Origin: an uncultured Prevotella sp.
GTDB lineage: Bacteria; Bacteroidota; Bacteroidia; Bacteroidales; Bacteroidaceae
Direction of reading: 5' to 3'
Length of the DNA: 8,381 nucleotides
Assembly: GCA_900770845.1 (NCBI GenBank)
Contig: CAAGLS010000143.1
Coordinates: 1 to 8,381, forward strand
Numbering within the stretch: position 1 is the first letter of the stretch; each line of letters starts with the position of its first letter. Below the pieces are notes generated by a model. The model saw only the letters and a list, made by a program, of their open reading frames with translations. It was not told where the DNA came from and searched no databases. A program made the translations under genes and the position numbers. Below, in pieces: positions 1 to 6,343 of the stretch.

Positions 1-3
1 ATT

Positions 4-1578
4 ATGAGAAAATACCCTGTGGGCATACAGACCTTCGCCGAACTGATTCGCGAGGGGTACATCTATGTGGACAAGACCGACCTGGTGTGGCGGTTGGTTC
101 ACTATGGCAAGTATATCTTCATGAGCCGCCCGCGCCGGTTCGGCAAGTCGCTGCTCACCTCCACCTTGGAGTCCTACTTCCAAGGCGACAAGCAACTCTT
201 CGAGGGATTGAAGATTATGTCGCTCGAAAAAGAGTGGACGCAATATCCTGTTCTGCACCTCGACCTCAGCGTGGCCAAGGGACAGGACAGCCCCGAGGGT
301 CTGCGCGAGACGCTGATGTGGATGATGAAGCCCTTGACGGTAGTCTATGGCAAAGACAACGACGAGACCACTCCCGGCAAGCTGCTCACGGGACTTATCC
401 ATCGTGCGAACGAGAAGACAGGCAGGCAGGTGGCCGTGATCATCGACGAATACGACGCTCCGCTTCTCGACGTGCTACACTCGCAGTCCACACTCGACGA
501 GATGCGCAAGGTGATGCAGGAGTTCTACGTGCCCCTCAAGGCCAACGAGCGTTACGTCAAGTTCTGCTTCATCACGGGCATCACGAAATTCTCGCAACTG
601 AGCATCTTCTCCACCATCAACAACCTGAAGAACATCTCGCTCCTGCCCCAGTTCTCCGCCCTCTGCGGCTTCACGGAGCAGGAGGTGAGGACGGTCTTCG
701 AGCCGGACATCGAGCAGATGGCCGAGAGCTTCAAGCTCACACCCGCGGCGATGTACGCCAAAATCAAGCTCCAGTATGACGGCTACTGTTTCGCCGGAGG
801 CGGGGAGGCCGTGTTCAATCCGTTCAGTCTTCTCAATGCCTTGGGCGACAAGATGCTGTCCAACTACTGGTTCGCCACTGGCACGCCCACCTTCCTCATC
901 AAGCAGATGCAGCACTTCCACACCGACATCACCTCTCTCGACTCGTTGGAGGTTCCGGCCTCGGCCTTCGACCAGCCCACGGAGAACATGCACGACGCTC
1001 TGCCCCTGCTCTATCAGAGCGGCTACCTCACCATCAAGGACTACGACGCGGAGGGTGAGAGCTACCAGCTTTCCATTCCCAACCAAGAGGTGCGCGTGGG
1101 CTATGTCAACGGGCTGCTGCCCACCTACACAGGATTGAACAACGCCGACGTGCAAGTGGGCTTCGCCTTGAAGTTCTGGCGGGCGCTCAAGCAGGGCGAC
1201 ATCGACCTGGCCATGCGCCACATGCAAGCCTATCTCGCGGGAATCCCCTACGTGGAGGGCTTCAAGCAAAAGCTCTCCGAGGCCGCCACCAAGGAGGGGT
1301 TCTACGAATACACGTTCTACCTCATCTTCTCCATGCTCAACGTCTACGTCCGCACGCAGGTGAAGGTGGCTGGCGGCCGCGTCGACATGGTGGTCCTCAT
1401 GCCCGACACCATCTACGTGATGGAGCTGAAGACGGGCGACTCGGCGCAGAACGCCCTCGACCAGATCGATGCCCGCGGCTACGCCACGCCCTATCTCACC
1501 GACGGCCGCCGCGTGGTGGAGGTCGGCATCCGCTTCGACATCGACAAGTTCACCGTGGAAGAGTGGAAGACGAAGTAA
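4..1578 (+). CDS. AAA-ATPase-like protein with C-terminal PD-(D/E)XK nuclease-like domain (first copy)
   Basis: This 524-residue protein matches the two-domain family made of an N-terminal AAA-ATPase-like domain (PF09820 type) and a C-terminal PD-(D/E)XK domain (PF08011 type). Visible motifs are the family's opening signature (KYPVGIQTFAELI, residues 3-15), a Walker A variant SRPRRFGKSLL (41-51), Walker B VAVIIDEYD (143-151), a sensor-1-like strand CFITGITKFS (188-197) and the YWFATGTP motif (288-295). The nuclease-like core shows D461 followed by E474-L-K476, in the usual D...ExK order. The length is normal and both domains look intact. The family is often multicopy in Bacteroidales genomes and its cellular role is not established; ATP hydrolysis and nucleic-acid cleavage are inferred from motifs only. 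Only three bases precede the ATG, so promoter and ribosome site cannot be judged and a start further upstream cannot be excluded. However, the family signature begins right at this Met. A paralogue lies at 4538-6133. Confidence 0.93.
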   Translation: MRKYPVGIQTFAELIREGYIYVDKTDLVWRLVHYGKYIFMSRPRRFGKSLLTSTLESYFQGDKQLFEGLKIMSLEKEWTQYPVLHLDLSVAKGQDSPEGLRETLMWMMKPLTVVYGKDNDETTPGKLLTGLIHRANEKTGRQVAVIIDEYDAPLLDVLHSQSTLDEMRKVMQEFYVPLKANERYVKFCFITGITKFSQLSIFSTINNLKNISLLPQFSALCGFTEQEVRTVFEPDIEQMAESFKLTPAAMYAKIKLQYDGYCFAGGGEAVFNPFSLLNALGDKMLSNYWFATGTPTFLIKQMQHFHTDITSLDSLEVPASAFDQPTENMHDALPLLYQSGYLTIKDYDAEGESYQLSIPNQEVRVGYVNGLLPTYTGLNNADVQVGFALKFWRALKQGDIDLAMRHMQAYLAGIPYVEGFKQKLSEAATKEGFYEYTFYLIFSMLNVYVRTQVKVAGGRVDMVVLMPDTIYVMELKTGDSAQNALDQIDARGYATPYLTDGRRVVEVGIRFDIDKFTVEEWKTK

Positions 1579-1593
1579 GGACCCACCCCTAAG

Positions 1594-1615
1594 CCCCTCC
1601 CTCCGAAGGGAGGGG
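1594..1615. repeat. GC-rich perfect hairpin after the first ATPase gene
   Basis: A perfect 9-bp stem (CCCCTCCCT, 1594-1602; AGGGAGGGG, 1607-1615) encloses the loop CCGA, 15 bp after the stop codon. No T-run follows it on the plus strand, so it is not a classical intrinsic terminator, though it may stop transcription or protect the 3' end. The 10-mer CCACCCCTAA occurs just before it (1583-1592) and again at 1643-1652. This suggests that the stretch was assembled from short repeats. Confidence 0.55.
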
Positions 1616-1670
1616 AATAAACAGCTAAGAAGGGGACGAATACCACCCCTAACAAATACCCACTATGTGT

Positions 1671-1720
1671 GGTTCGCCCGGGCGGTTCGCTTCGGGAGGT
1701 TCGCTATCCGGGAGGTCCGC
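1671..1720. repeat. Degenerate short-period repeat of GGTTCGC
   Basis: GGTTCGC occurs at 1671-1677, 1684-1690 and 1698-1704. A one-base variant, GGTCCGC, follows at 1714-1720. Start-to-start spacings are 13, 14 and 16 bp, and the bases between are C/G-rich (CCGGGC, TTCGGGA, TATCCGGGA). The last unit is the foot of the left arm of the inverted repeat at 1708-1798, so the run appears to be made of decayed or partial copies of that arm. There is no coding support here. Confidence 0.55.
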
Positions 1721-1798
1721 TGCCCTCAGCGGACAATAGCGTCACAATTCGAGAACTCTACATTATATATTGTCCGCTGAGGGCAGCGGACCTCCCGG
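1708..1798. repeat. Perfect 31-bp inverted repeat with nested hairpins (REPIN-like)
   Basis: Bases 1708-1738 are the exact reverse complement of 1768-1798 (31 of 31), separated by a 29-base AT-richer spacer. Each arm is itself palindromic. In the left arm GTCCGCTG (1715-1722) pairs with CAGCGGAC (1727-1734) around CCCT; in the right arm the same stem sits at 1772-1779 and 1784-1791 around AGGG. GGAG lies directly at the foot of the left hairpin (1711-1714), and its complement CTCC at the foot of the right one (1792-1795). Two REP-type hairpins facing each other, each with a short foot motif, is the layout known as a REPIN, mobilised by RAYT transposases. No such transposase lies in the window, so this is a resemblance in form. 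The 1579-1867 stretch holds no recognisable gene. Confidence 0.75.
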
Positions 1799-1867
1799 GC
1801 AGCAGACTATTTCCAACTTTTTAGAAAATTCTGCCTATGAAAAGCGTCGACTTTCAAGAAAATATCT

Positions 1868-1875
1868 TATATTTG
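1868..1875 (+). promoter_or_regulatory. Bacteroidota -7 promoter box for the DUF1893 gene
   Basis: TATATTTG matches the Bacteroidota -7 consensus TAnnTTTG exactly and lies 58 bp before the chosen ATG at 1934. No clear TTTG -33 box stands about 19 bp upstream, so the promoter is supported by one element only. Confidence 0.5.
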
Positions 1876-1933
1876 CGGTATCAATGTGGTGGCAGGGCCA
1901 CCAGTCATTCAACCCTTTAAAACTGAAAGCCTT

Positions 1934-2281
1934 ATGATGGACCAATTGATAGATACCTTGAACTCGGAACAGTGCAACCTCGTGGTGCTGCACGACGGCA
2001 GGGTGAACACATTCGACGGCGTGGGAGTGCGCTCGTTGTACCATTTGCAGCAGGATGAGCCGGAGATGCTCTATCATTCCAAACTCGCCGCCAAGGCAGT
2101 GGGGCGCACCGCCGCCAAGGTGATGGTCCAGTGCGACGTGGATGAGGTTTACGCCGACGTGATCAGCGACTACGCCTACGACACGCTGCGCGACGCTGGC
2201 ATCCGCGTGCGCTATGCCAACAAGGTGGACCACGCCCGCTTCTTGAGAATCTGGGAGCAGATGGGCGAGGAGAACAACTGA
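1934..2281 (+). CDS. DUF1893 / TM1506-like small protein
   Basis: The 115-residue product resembles the DUF1893 family, whose Thermotoga member TM1506 has a cytidine-deaminase-like fold. Family-like features are the early strand NLVVLHDGRV (15-24), the helix region KAVGRTAAKVMV (54-65) and the strand DEVYADVISDYAYDTLRDAG that follows. Only two cysteines are seen (C14 and one after MVQ), and there is no HAE or PCxxC zinc motif. Ordinary deaminase activity is therefore not supported, and the function is unknown. The frame is open back to an ATG at 1886, but that 16-residue extension is rich in P and G and unlike the family. The start at 1934 (or the adjacent ATG at 1937) fits better, and both lie downstream of the promoter-like box. 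The gene sits alone between the inverted repeat and the metG promoter, 81 bp before metG. Confidence 0.82.
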   Translation: MMDQLIDTLNSEQCNLVVLHDGRVNTFDGVGVRSLYHLQQDEPEMLYHSKLAAKAVGRTAAKVMVQCDVDEVYADVISDYAYDTLRDAGIRVRYANKVDHARFLRIWEQMGEENN

Positions 2282-2307
2282 GCCAGCCCATTAATCCCGC
2301 CAACCTA

Positions 2308-2337
2308 TTGCTGTTAACGGATTTTTTTGTATTTTTG
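2308..2337 (+). promoter_or_regulatory. metG promoter (Bacteroidota -33/-7 type)
   Basis: TATTTTTG at 2330-2337 matches TAnnTTTG exactly. A TTG at 2308-2310 stands upstream with the preferred 19-bp spacing, giving the best two-part promoter in the window. The ATG at 2363 is 25 bp downstream, implying a leader of roughly 20 nt. It separates metG from the upstream DUF1893 gene as its own transcription unit. Confidence 0.75.
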
Positions 2338-2362
2338 CAATCAGAAATACAAAACTATCATC

Positions 2363-4438
2363 ATGGAACAGAAGAAATTCAAGCGCACCACCGTCACGGC
2401 GGCCCTCCCCTACGCCAACGGCGGTGTGCACATCGGCCACATGGCCGGCGTGTACGTGCCGGCCGACATCTACGCCCGCTATCTTCGGTTGAAGGGCGAG
2501 GACGTGGTGTTCATCGGCGGAAGCGACGAGCACGGTGTGCCCATCACCATCCGCGCCAAGAAGGAGGGCTGCACCCCACAGGACGTCTGCGACCGCTACC
2601 ACAAGCTCATCAAGGACTCGTTTGAGCAGTTTGGCATCTCGTTCGACATCTACAGCCGCACCACATCGAAGATACACAGCCAGTTGGCCTCCGACTTCTT
2701 CCGCAAGCTCTACGACGAGGGCAAGCTCATAGAGAAGGAGACGGAACAGTACTACGACGAGGAGGCCCACCAGTTTCTCGCCGACCGCTACATCATGGGC
2801 CAGTGTCCCCACTGCGGCAACCCCAACGCTTACGGCGACCAGTGCGAGAAATGCGGCAGCGACCTCTCGCCGATGGAACTCATCAACCCCCACTCCACCA
2901 TCAGCGGCTCCAAGCCCGTGGTGCGCAAGACCAAGAACTGGTATCTGCCCCTGAACGAATACCAGGACTGGCTGAAGAAATGGATCTTGGAAGACCACAA
3001 GGAGTGGCGTCCCAACGTGTACGGACAGTGCAAGAGCTGGCTCGACATGGACCTGCAGCCCCGCGCCATGACGCGTGACCTCGACTGGGGAATCCCCGTG
3101 CCTGTGGAGGGCGCTGAGGGCAAGGTGCTGTATGTGTGGTTCGACGCTCCCATAGGCTACATCAGCAACACCAAGGAGCTGTGCGACTCCAATCCCGGGC
3201 GATGGGGCTCGTGGGAGAAGTGGTGGAAGGACCCCGAGACGCGTCTGGTGCACTTCATCGGCAAGGACAACATCGTCTTCCACTGCATCATCTTCCCCAC
3301 CATGCTCAAGGCTCACGGCGGCTACATCCTGCCCGACAACGTGCCGGCCAACGAGTTCCTCAACCTGGAGAACGACAAGATCTCCACCTCGCGCAACTGG
3401 GCCGTGTGGCTCCACGAATACCTGCGCGACTTCCCCGGCAAGCAGGACGTGCTGCGCTATGTGCTGACCGCCAACGCCCCCGAGACCAAGGACAACAACT
3501 TCACGTGGAAGGACTTCCAGGAGCGCAACAACTCGGAATTGGTGGCCATCTACGGCAACTTCGTCAACCGCGCCCTGCAGCTCACCAAGAAGTATTGGAA
3601 CGGCGTGGTGCCGGCCTGCGGCGAGATGCTCGACGTGGACCGTCAGGCCGTGGAGGAGTTCAACGGCGTGAAGGACAAGATGGAGGAGCTGCTCGACGGC
3701 TTCAAGTTCCGCGAGGCCCAAAAGGAGGCCATGAACTTGGCGCGCATCGGCAACAAATACATCACCGAGTGCGAGCCGTGGAAAGTGTGGAAGACCGACC
3801 CCAAGCGCGTGGAGACCATCCTCTACCTGTCGCTGCAGCTCGTGGCCAACCTCTCTATAGCCTTTGAGCCGTTCCTGCCCTTCTCAAGCAAGGACCTGCG
3901 CGGCATGATAGGGCTCGACGACTTCAAGTGGTCGGAATTGGGCAGCACCACCCTACTCCACCCCGGCAAGCAGCTCGGCGAGCCGCACCTGCTCTTCGAG
4001 AAGATAGAGGACGACGTCATCCAGAAGCAGCTCGACAAGTTGGCCGCCACGAAGAAAGCCAACGAGGCCGCCGCTGCCGCCGCCCAATACAAGGCCGCCG
4101 ACGTGAAGCCCACGGTGGACTTCGGCGACTTTGAGAAGCTCGACATCCGCGTGGGCCACATCAAGGACTGCAAGCCCGTGAAGAAGAGCAACAAGCTGCT
4201 GCAGTTCACCCTCGACGATGGCTCAGGCCGTGACCGCACCATCCTCAGCGGCATTGCCAAGATGTACAAGCCCGAGGATCTCATCGGCAAGGACGTGCTG
4301 TTCATCGCCAACCTCGCCCCGCGCAAGATGATGGGCATCGAGAGCCAAGGCATGATTCTGAGCGCCGCCAACTTCGACGGCTCTCTCAGCGTCACCACCA
4401 CGCTCGGCCAAGTGAAGCCGGGCAGCCAAGTGGGCTGA
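2363..4438 (+). CDS. metG: Methionyl-tRNA synthetase (long, zinc-binding form with tRNA-binding domain)
   Basis: This cytosolic class I enzyme joins methionine to tRNA-Met using ATP. The 691-residue product shows the HIGH signature at 23-26 in the context AALPYANGGVHIGH, and the KMSKS loop as KISTS (339-343). A zinc knuckle with C148, C151, C161 and C164 has CxxC-x9-CxxC spacing. An Ala-rich linker (about 566-584) leads to a C-terminal OB-fold tRNA-binding domain (about 585-691) with the typical VDFGDFEKLDIRVG start, FIANLAPRKMMGIESQGM and a final VKPGSQVG. The frame stays open to an ATG at 2327, but that codon lies inside the promoter's -7 region. The Met at 2363 is therefore chosen; it also begins a normal family N-terminus. 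No key residue is missing. It is probably monocistronic, with its own promoter upstream and a hairpin downstream. Confidence 0.98.
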   Translation: MEQKKFKRTTVTAALPYANGGVHIGHMAGVYVPADIYARYLRLKGEDVVFIGGSDEHGVPITIRAKKEGCTPQDVCDRYHKLIKDSFEQFGISFDIYSRTTSKIHSQLASDFFRKLYDEGKLIEKETEQYYDEEAHQFLADRYIMGQCPHCGNPNAYGDQCEKCGSDLSPMELINPHSTISGSKPVVRKTKNWYLPLNEYQDWLKKWILEDHKEWRPNVYGQCKSWLDMDLQPRAMTRDLDWGIPVPVEGAEGKVLYVWFDAPIGYISNTKELCDSNPGRWGSWEKWWKDPETRLVHFIGKDNIVFHCIIFPTMLKAHGGYILPDNVPANEFLNLENDKISTSRNWAVWLHEYLRDFPGKQDVLRYVLTANAPETKDNNFTWKDFQERNNSELVAIYGNFVNRALQLTKKYWNGVVPACGEMLDVDRQAVEEFNGVKDKMEELLDGFKFREAQKEAMNLARIGNKYITECEPWKVWKTDPKRVETILYLSLQLVANLSIAFEPFLPFSSKDLRGMIGLDDFKWSELGSTTLLHPGKQLGEPHLLFEKIEDDVIQKQLDKLAATKKANEAAAAAAQYKAADVKPTVDFGDFEKLDIRVGHIKDCKPVKKSNKLLQFTLDDGSGRDRTILSGIAKMYKPEDLIGKDVLFIANLAPRKMMGIESQGMILSAANFDGSLSVTTTLGQVKPGSQVG

Positions 4439-4448
4439 CACCGAGATG

Positions 4449-4483
4449 CGGCCGCCCCGCCTGAGGTGCAGGGGGAGCGGCCG
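4449..4483 (+). terminator. GC-rich hairpin after metG, candidate terminator
   Basis: Starting 11 bp after the metG stop, CGGCCGC (4449-4455) pairs with GCGGCCG (4477-4483). After single mismatches the stem continues with CC/GG (4457-4458 with 4474-4475) and CCTG/CAGG (4460-4463 with 4469-4472) around the loop AGGTG. The following bases are only moderately T-rich (TATTGTCCC), so termination is likely but not certain. Confidence 0.5.
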
Positions 4484-4513
4484 TATTGTCCCTCTTGTTC
4501 CAATATTTTTTTG

Positions 4514-4521
4514 TATATTTG
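4514..4521 (+). promoter_or_regulatory. Bacteroidota -7 promoter box for the second ATPase gene
   Basis: TATATTTG matches TAnnTTTG exactly and lies only 16 bp before the ATG at 4538. A CTTG at 4494-4497 is a possible -33 element, but its 16-bp spacing is short. The transcript leader would be only about 10-12 nt, A-rich (CCCAAAAACAAAGAAT) and without a clear Shine-Dalgarno sequence. This also rules out the open-frame extension back to 4466. Confidence 0.6.
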
Positions 4522-4537
4522 CCCAAAAACAAAGAAT

Positions 4538-6133
4538 ATGAAGCAGTATCCTATCGGCATACAAGACTTTGCCAAGATTGTCACCGGAGAGATGTACTAC
4601 GCAGACAAGACCGACTTGGTTTATCAGTTGGTCAGCAGTATGGGCGTATATTTCCTGAGCCGCCCCCGCCGGTTCGGCAAGTCGTTGTTGGTCTCTACCA
4701 TCAAATACTATTTTGAGGGCCGCAAGGAACTGTTCAAGGGACTGAGGATGGAGCAGTTGGAGCAGAAGTGGGAGGAGTATCCTGTTTTTGAGATCGACTT
4801 CAACGGAAAGGACTACACGCGAGCCGAAGCCTTAGAGGCGGCACTGGAAAGCAGTGTGGCCAGTTGGGAATCGCAATATGGAAGCAGTCCGTTTGCAAGA
4901 GAACTCGGCGACCGTTTCGCATACGTGTTGCAGCAGGCTCATTCAAAGACGGGCAAGCGCTGCGTGGTACTCATTGACGAATATGACAAGCCGCTGCTCG
5001 ACGTGATGGATAGCGGACTGAAAACTGTGGTCGACGGCAACGAGATGACCTTGGAGGAGAGAAACCGCAACACGCTGAAGGGCTTCTACTCCACGTTCAA
5101 GGCCGCCGATGCCGACCTGCGTTTCGTATTCCTTACGGGAGTGACAAAGTTCGCCCAGGTGAGCGTGTTCTCGGGATTCAACAACGCTCAGGACATCAGT
5201 ATGGATTTCGACTATGACACGCTCTGCGGCATATCACAGGAGGAACTTGACAGCTACTTCCATGACTCCATCGGAGAACTGGCCAAGTCCAATGGAATGA
5301 CATACGATGAAACGTCTCGTCTGCTCAAGGAGACCTACGATGGCTATCACTTCAGTGAGGCTATGACAGATGTCTATAATCCTTTCTCTTTGTTGAACGC
5401 CTTCAAAACGCATAGGATGAGAGACTACTGGTTTTCCACCGGCACGCCAACCTATCTGATTCGCCTTCTCAACCATAGTAATGAGACCATTCAGGAGATC
5501 ATCAACCGCACCTACCAGCCGCAGGAGTTTGTCGACTACCGTGCCACGGTGGAGGCTCCAGTACCCATGATCTACCAGAGCGGATACCTCACCATCAAGG
5601 GCTACGACAGGGAGCTGGATGAGTATAAACTGGACTTTCCCAACAACGAGGTCGCCTCGGGCTTCCTCACAATGCTGGCAGCCTCTTATTTCAACGCTCC
5701 CCAGCCGTCGGGTAACCTCTCGGCTCGTCTGGCACGTGCGCTGCGTATGGGAGACATCGACCAGTTCCATGGCCTCCTTTCCGACTTTGTGGCCAGCATC
5801 CCTTATTCCGTAAGAAGGGACAACAGCGAGAAGAGCAGGGAGAAGGAGTTCCAGCTGACCGTGTATCTCATCATGCGGCTGGTGGGCAGCTGCAACCATA
5901 CGGTCTATCATGAGAAGGAAAGCTCACAGGGCCGCGCCGACTGTGTGATAGAGACCCCTGAGTTTGTCTACATCTTCGAGTTCAAGCTCGACCACTCAGC
6001 CGCTGAGGCCCTCCGGCAGATTGCCGACAAGGGCTACGCTGAGCCCTACGCCCACGACAAGCGCAAGGTATACCGCATAGGCTGCTCGTTCTCTTCGGAG
6101 ACCGGGAGGGTGAGCGACTGGAAAGTGGAATAG
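4538..6133 (+). CDS. AAA-ATPase-like protein with C-terminal PD-(D/E)XK nuclease-like domain (second copy)
   Basis: The 531-residue product is a paralogue of the protein at 4-1578. Motifs occur in the same order: opening signature KQYPIGIQDFAKIV, an identical Walker A SRPRRFGKSLL (41-51), Walker B CVVLIDEYD (142-150), sensor-like FVFLTGVTKF (196-205), YWFSTGTP (from 297), and D468 with E481-F-K483 as the PD-(D/E)XK core. Both domains look intact, so it is not a decayed copy. The copies differ widely outside the motifs, so this is an old divergence, not a recent tandem duplication. Codon use looks less GC-rich than in the first copy or metG, which could reflect separate arrival or different selection. 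The Met at 4538 is chosen because the earlier Met at 4466 lies in the metG hairpin and before the promoter box. A fold-back element begins at the base after the stop codon. Biological role is unknown. Confidence 0.93.
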   Translation: MKQYPIGIQDFAKIVTGEMYYADKTDLVYQLVSSMGVYFLSRPRRFGKSLLVSTIKYYFEGRKELFKGLRMEQLEQKWEEYPVFEIDFNGKDYTRAEALEAALESSVASWESQYGSSPFARELGDRFAYVLQQAHSKTGKRCVVLIDEYDKPLLDVMDSGLKTVVDGNEMTLEERNRNTLKGFYSTFKAADADLRFVFLTGVTKFAQVSVFSGFNNAQDISMDFDYDTLCGISQEELDSYFHDSIGELAKSNGMTYDETSRLLKETYDGYHFSEAMTDVYNPFSLLNAFKTHRMRDYWFSTGTPTYLIRLLNHSNETIQEIINRTYQPQEFVDYRATVEAPVPMIYQSGYLTIKGYDRELDEYKLDFPNNEVASGFLTMLAASYFNAPQPSGNLSARLARALRMGDIDQFHGLLSDFVASIPYSVRRDNSEKSREKEFQLTVYLIMRLVGSCNHTVYHEKESSQGRADCVIETPEFVYIFEFKLDHSAAEALRQIADKGYAEPYAHDKRKVYRIGCSFSSETGRVSDWKVE

Positions 6134-6326
6134 GGCCGGTTCTAAAAATTAGGTGTAGAAAACAAGCCGATACGGATACATGTTGTTTCGGTCGTCTTCT
6201 GCATCTATCGGTCTCAAAACGTCACGTCTCATCTGTCGTGTAGCCCGCTACACTTCCTCTTCAACTTACGTTCCAGAGTCCCGATAGCTTGCAGAATACG
6301 CCTCGACCTAATGTTTAGAACCGACC
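6134..6326. mobile_element. 193-bp fold-back, MITE-like element
   Basis: The 21-bp ends 6134-6154 and 6306-6326 are inverted copies with 19 of 21 matches (core CGGTTCTAAA and ATTAGGT). Inside, 6193-6211 and 6281-6300 form a second inverted repeat (CGTNTTCTGCA, then CTATCGG). At the centre GTGTAGC (6238-6244) pairs with GCTACAC (6247-6253). The element can thus fold into one long imperfect hairpin. It encodes nothing convincing. Small size, terminal inverted repeats and lack of a gene are typical of a MITE or fold-back element. No clear target duplication is seen: ATA flanks it on both sides only if the left end is moved by one base. It ends 17 bp before the LicD ATG, so it supplies nearly all of that gene's upstream region. 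A structured leader RNA is an alternative reading. Confidence 0.7.
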
Positions 6327-6343
6327 ATAAAAAATGAAGGAAA

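Noticed and set aside
475..1269. Open frame of 264 codons on the minus strand opposite the first ATPase gene
   Set aside because: Its composition (L, V, E, H, G) is typical of antisense shadow frames. It has no family resemblance and the plus-strand protein has clear motifs.
1886..1933. N-terminal extension of the DUF1893 protein to a Met at 1886
   Set aside because: The sixteen extra residues are unlike the family; 1934 fits the known length and starts with the expected helix.
2291..3721. Long open frame (476 codons) on the minus strand opposite metG
   Set aside because: It is a mirror of GC-rich metG codons, with repetitive V/L/G/H-rich sequence, no recognisable domain and no promoter. 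The plus-strand gene here is certain.
4466..4537. N-terminal extension of the second ATPase protein to a Met at 4466
   Set aside because: The extension overlaps the metG hairpin and the promoter box, and the family's normal N-terminus starts at 4538.
4..6133. A complete new defence system built from the two ATPase/nuclease-like proteins
   Set aside because: They are paralogues of a widespread family, separated by a housekeeping gene with separate promoters. There is no partner gene set or phage context to support a system.
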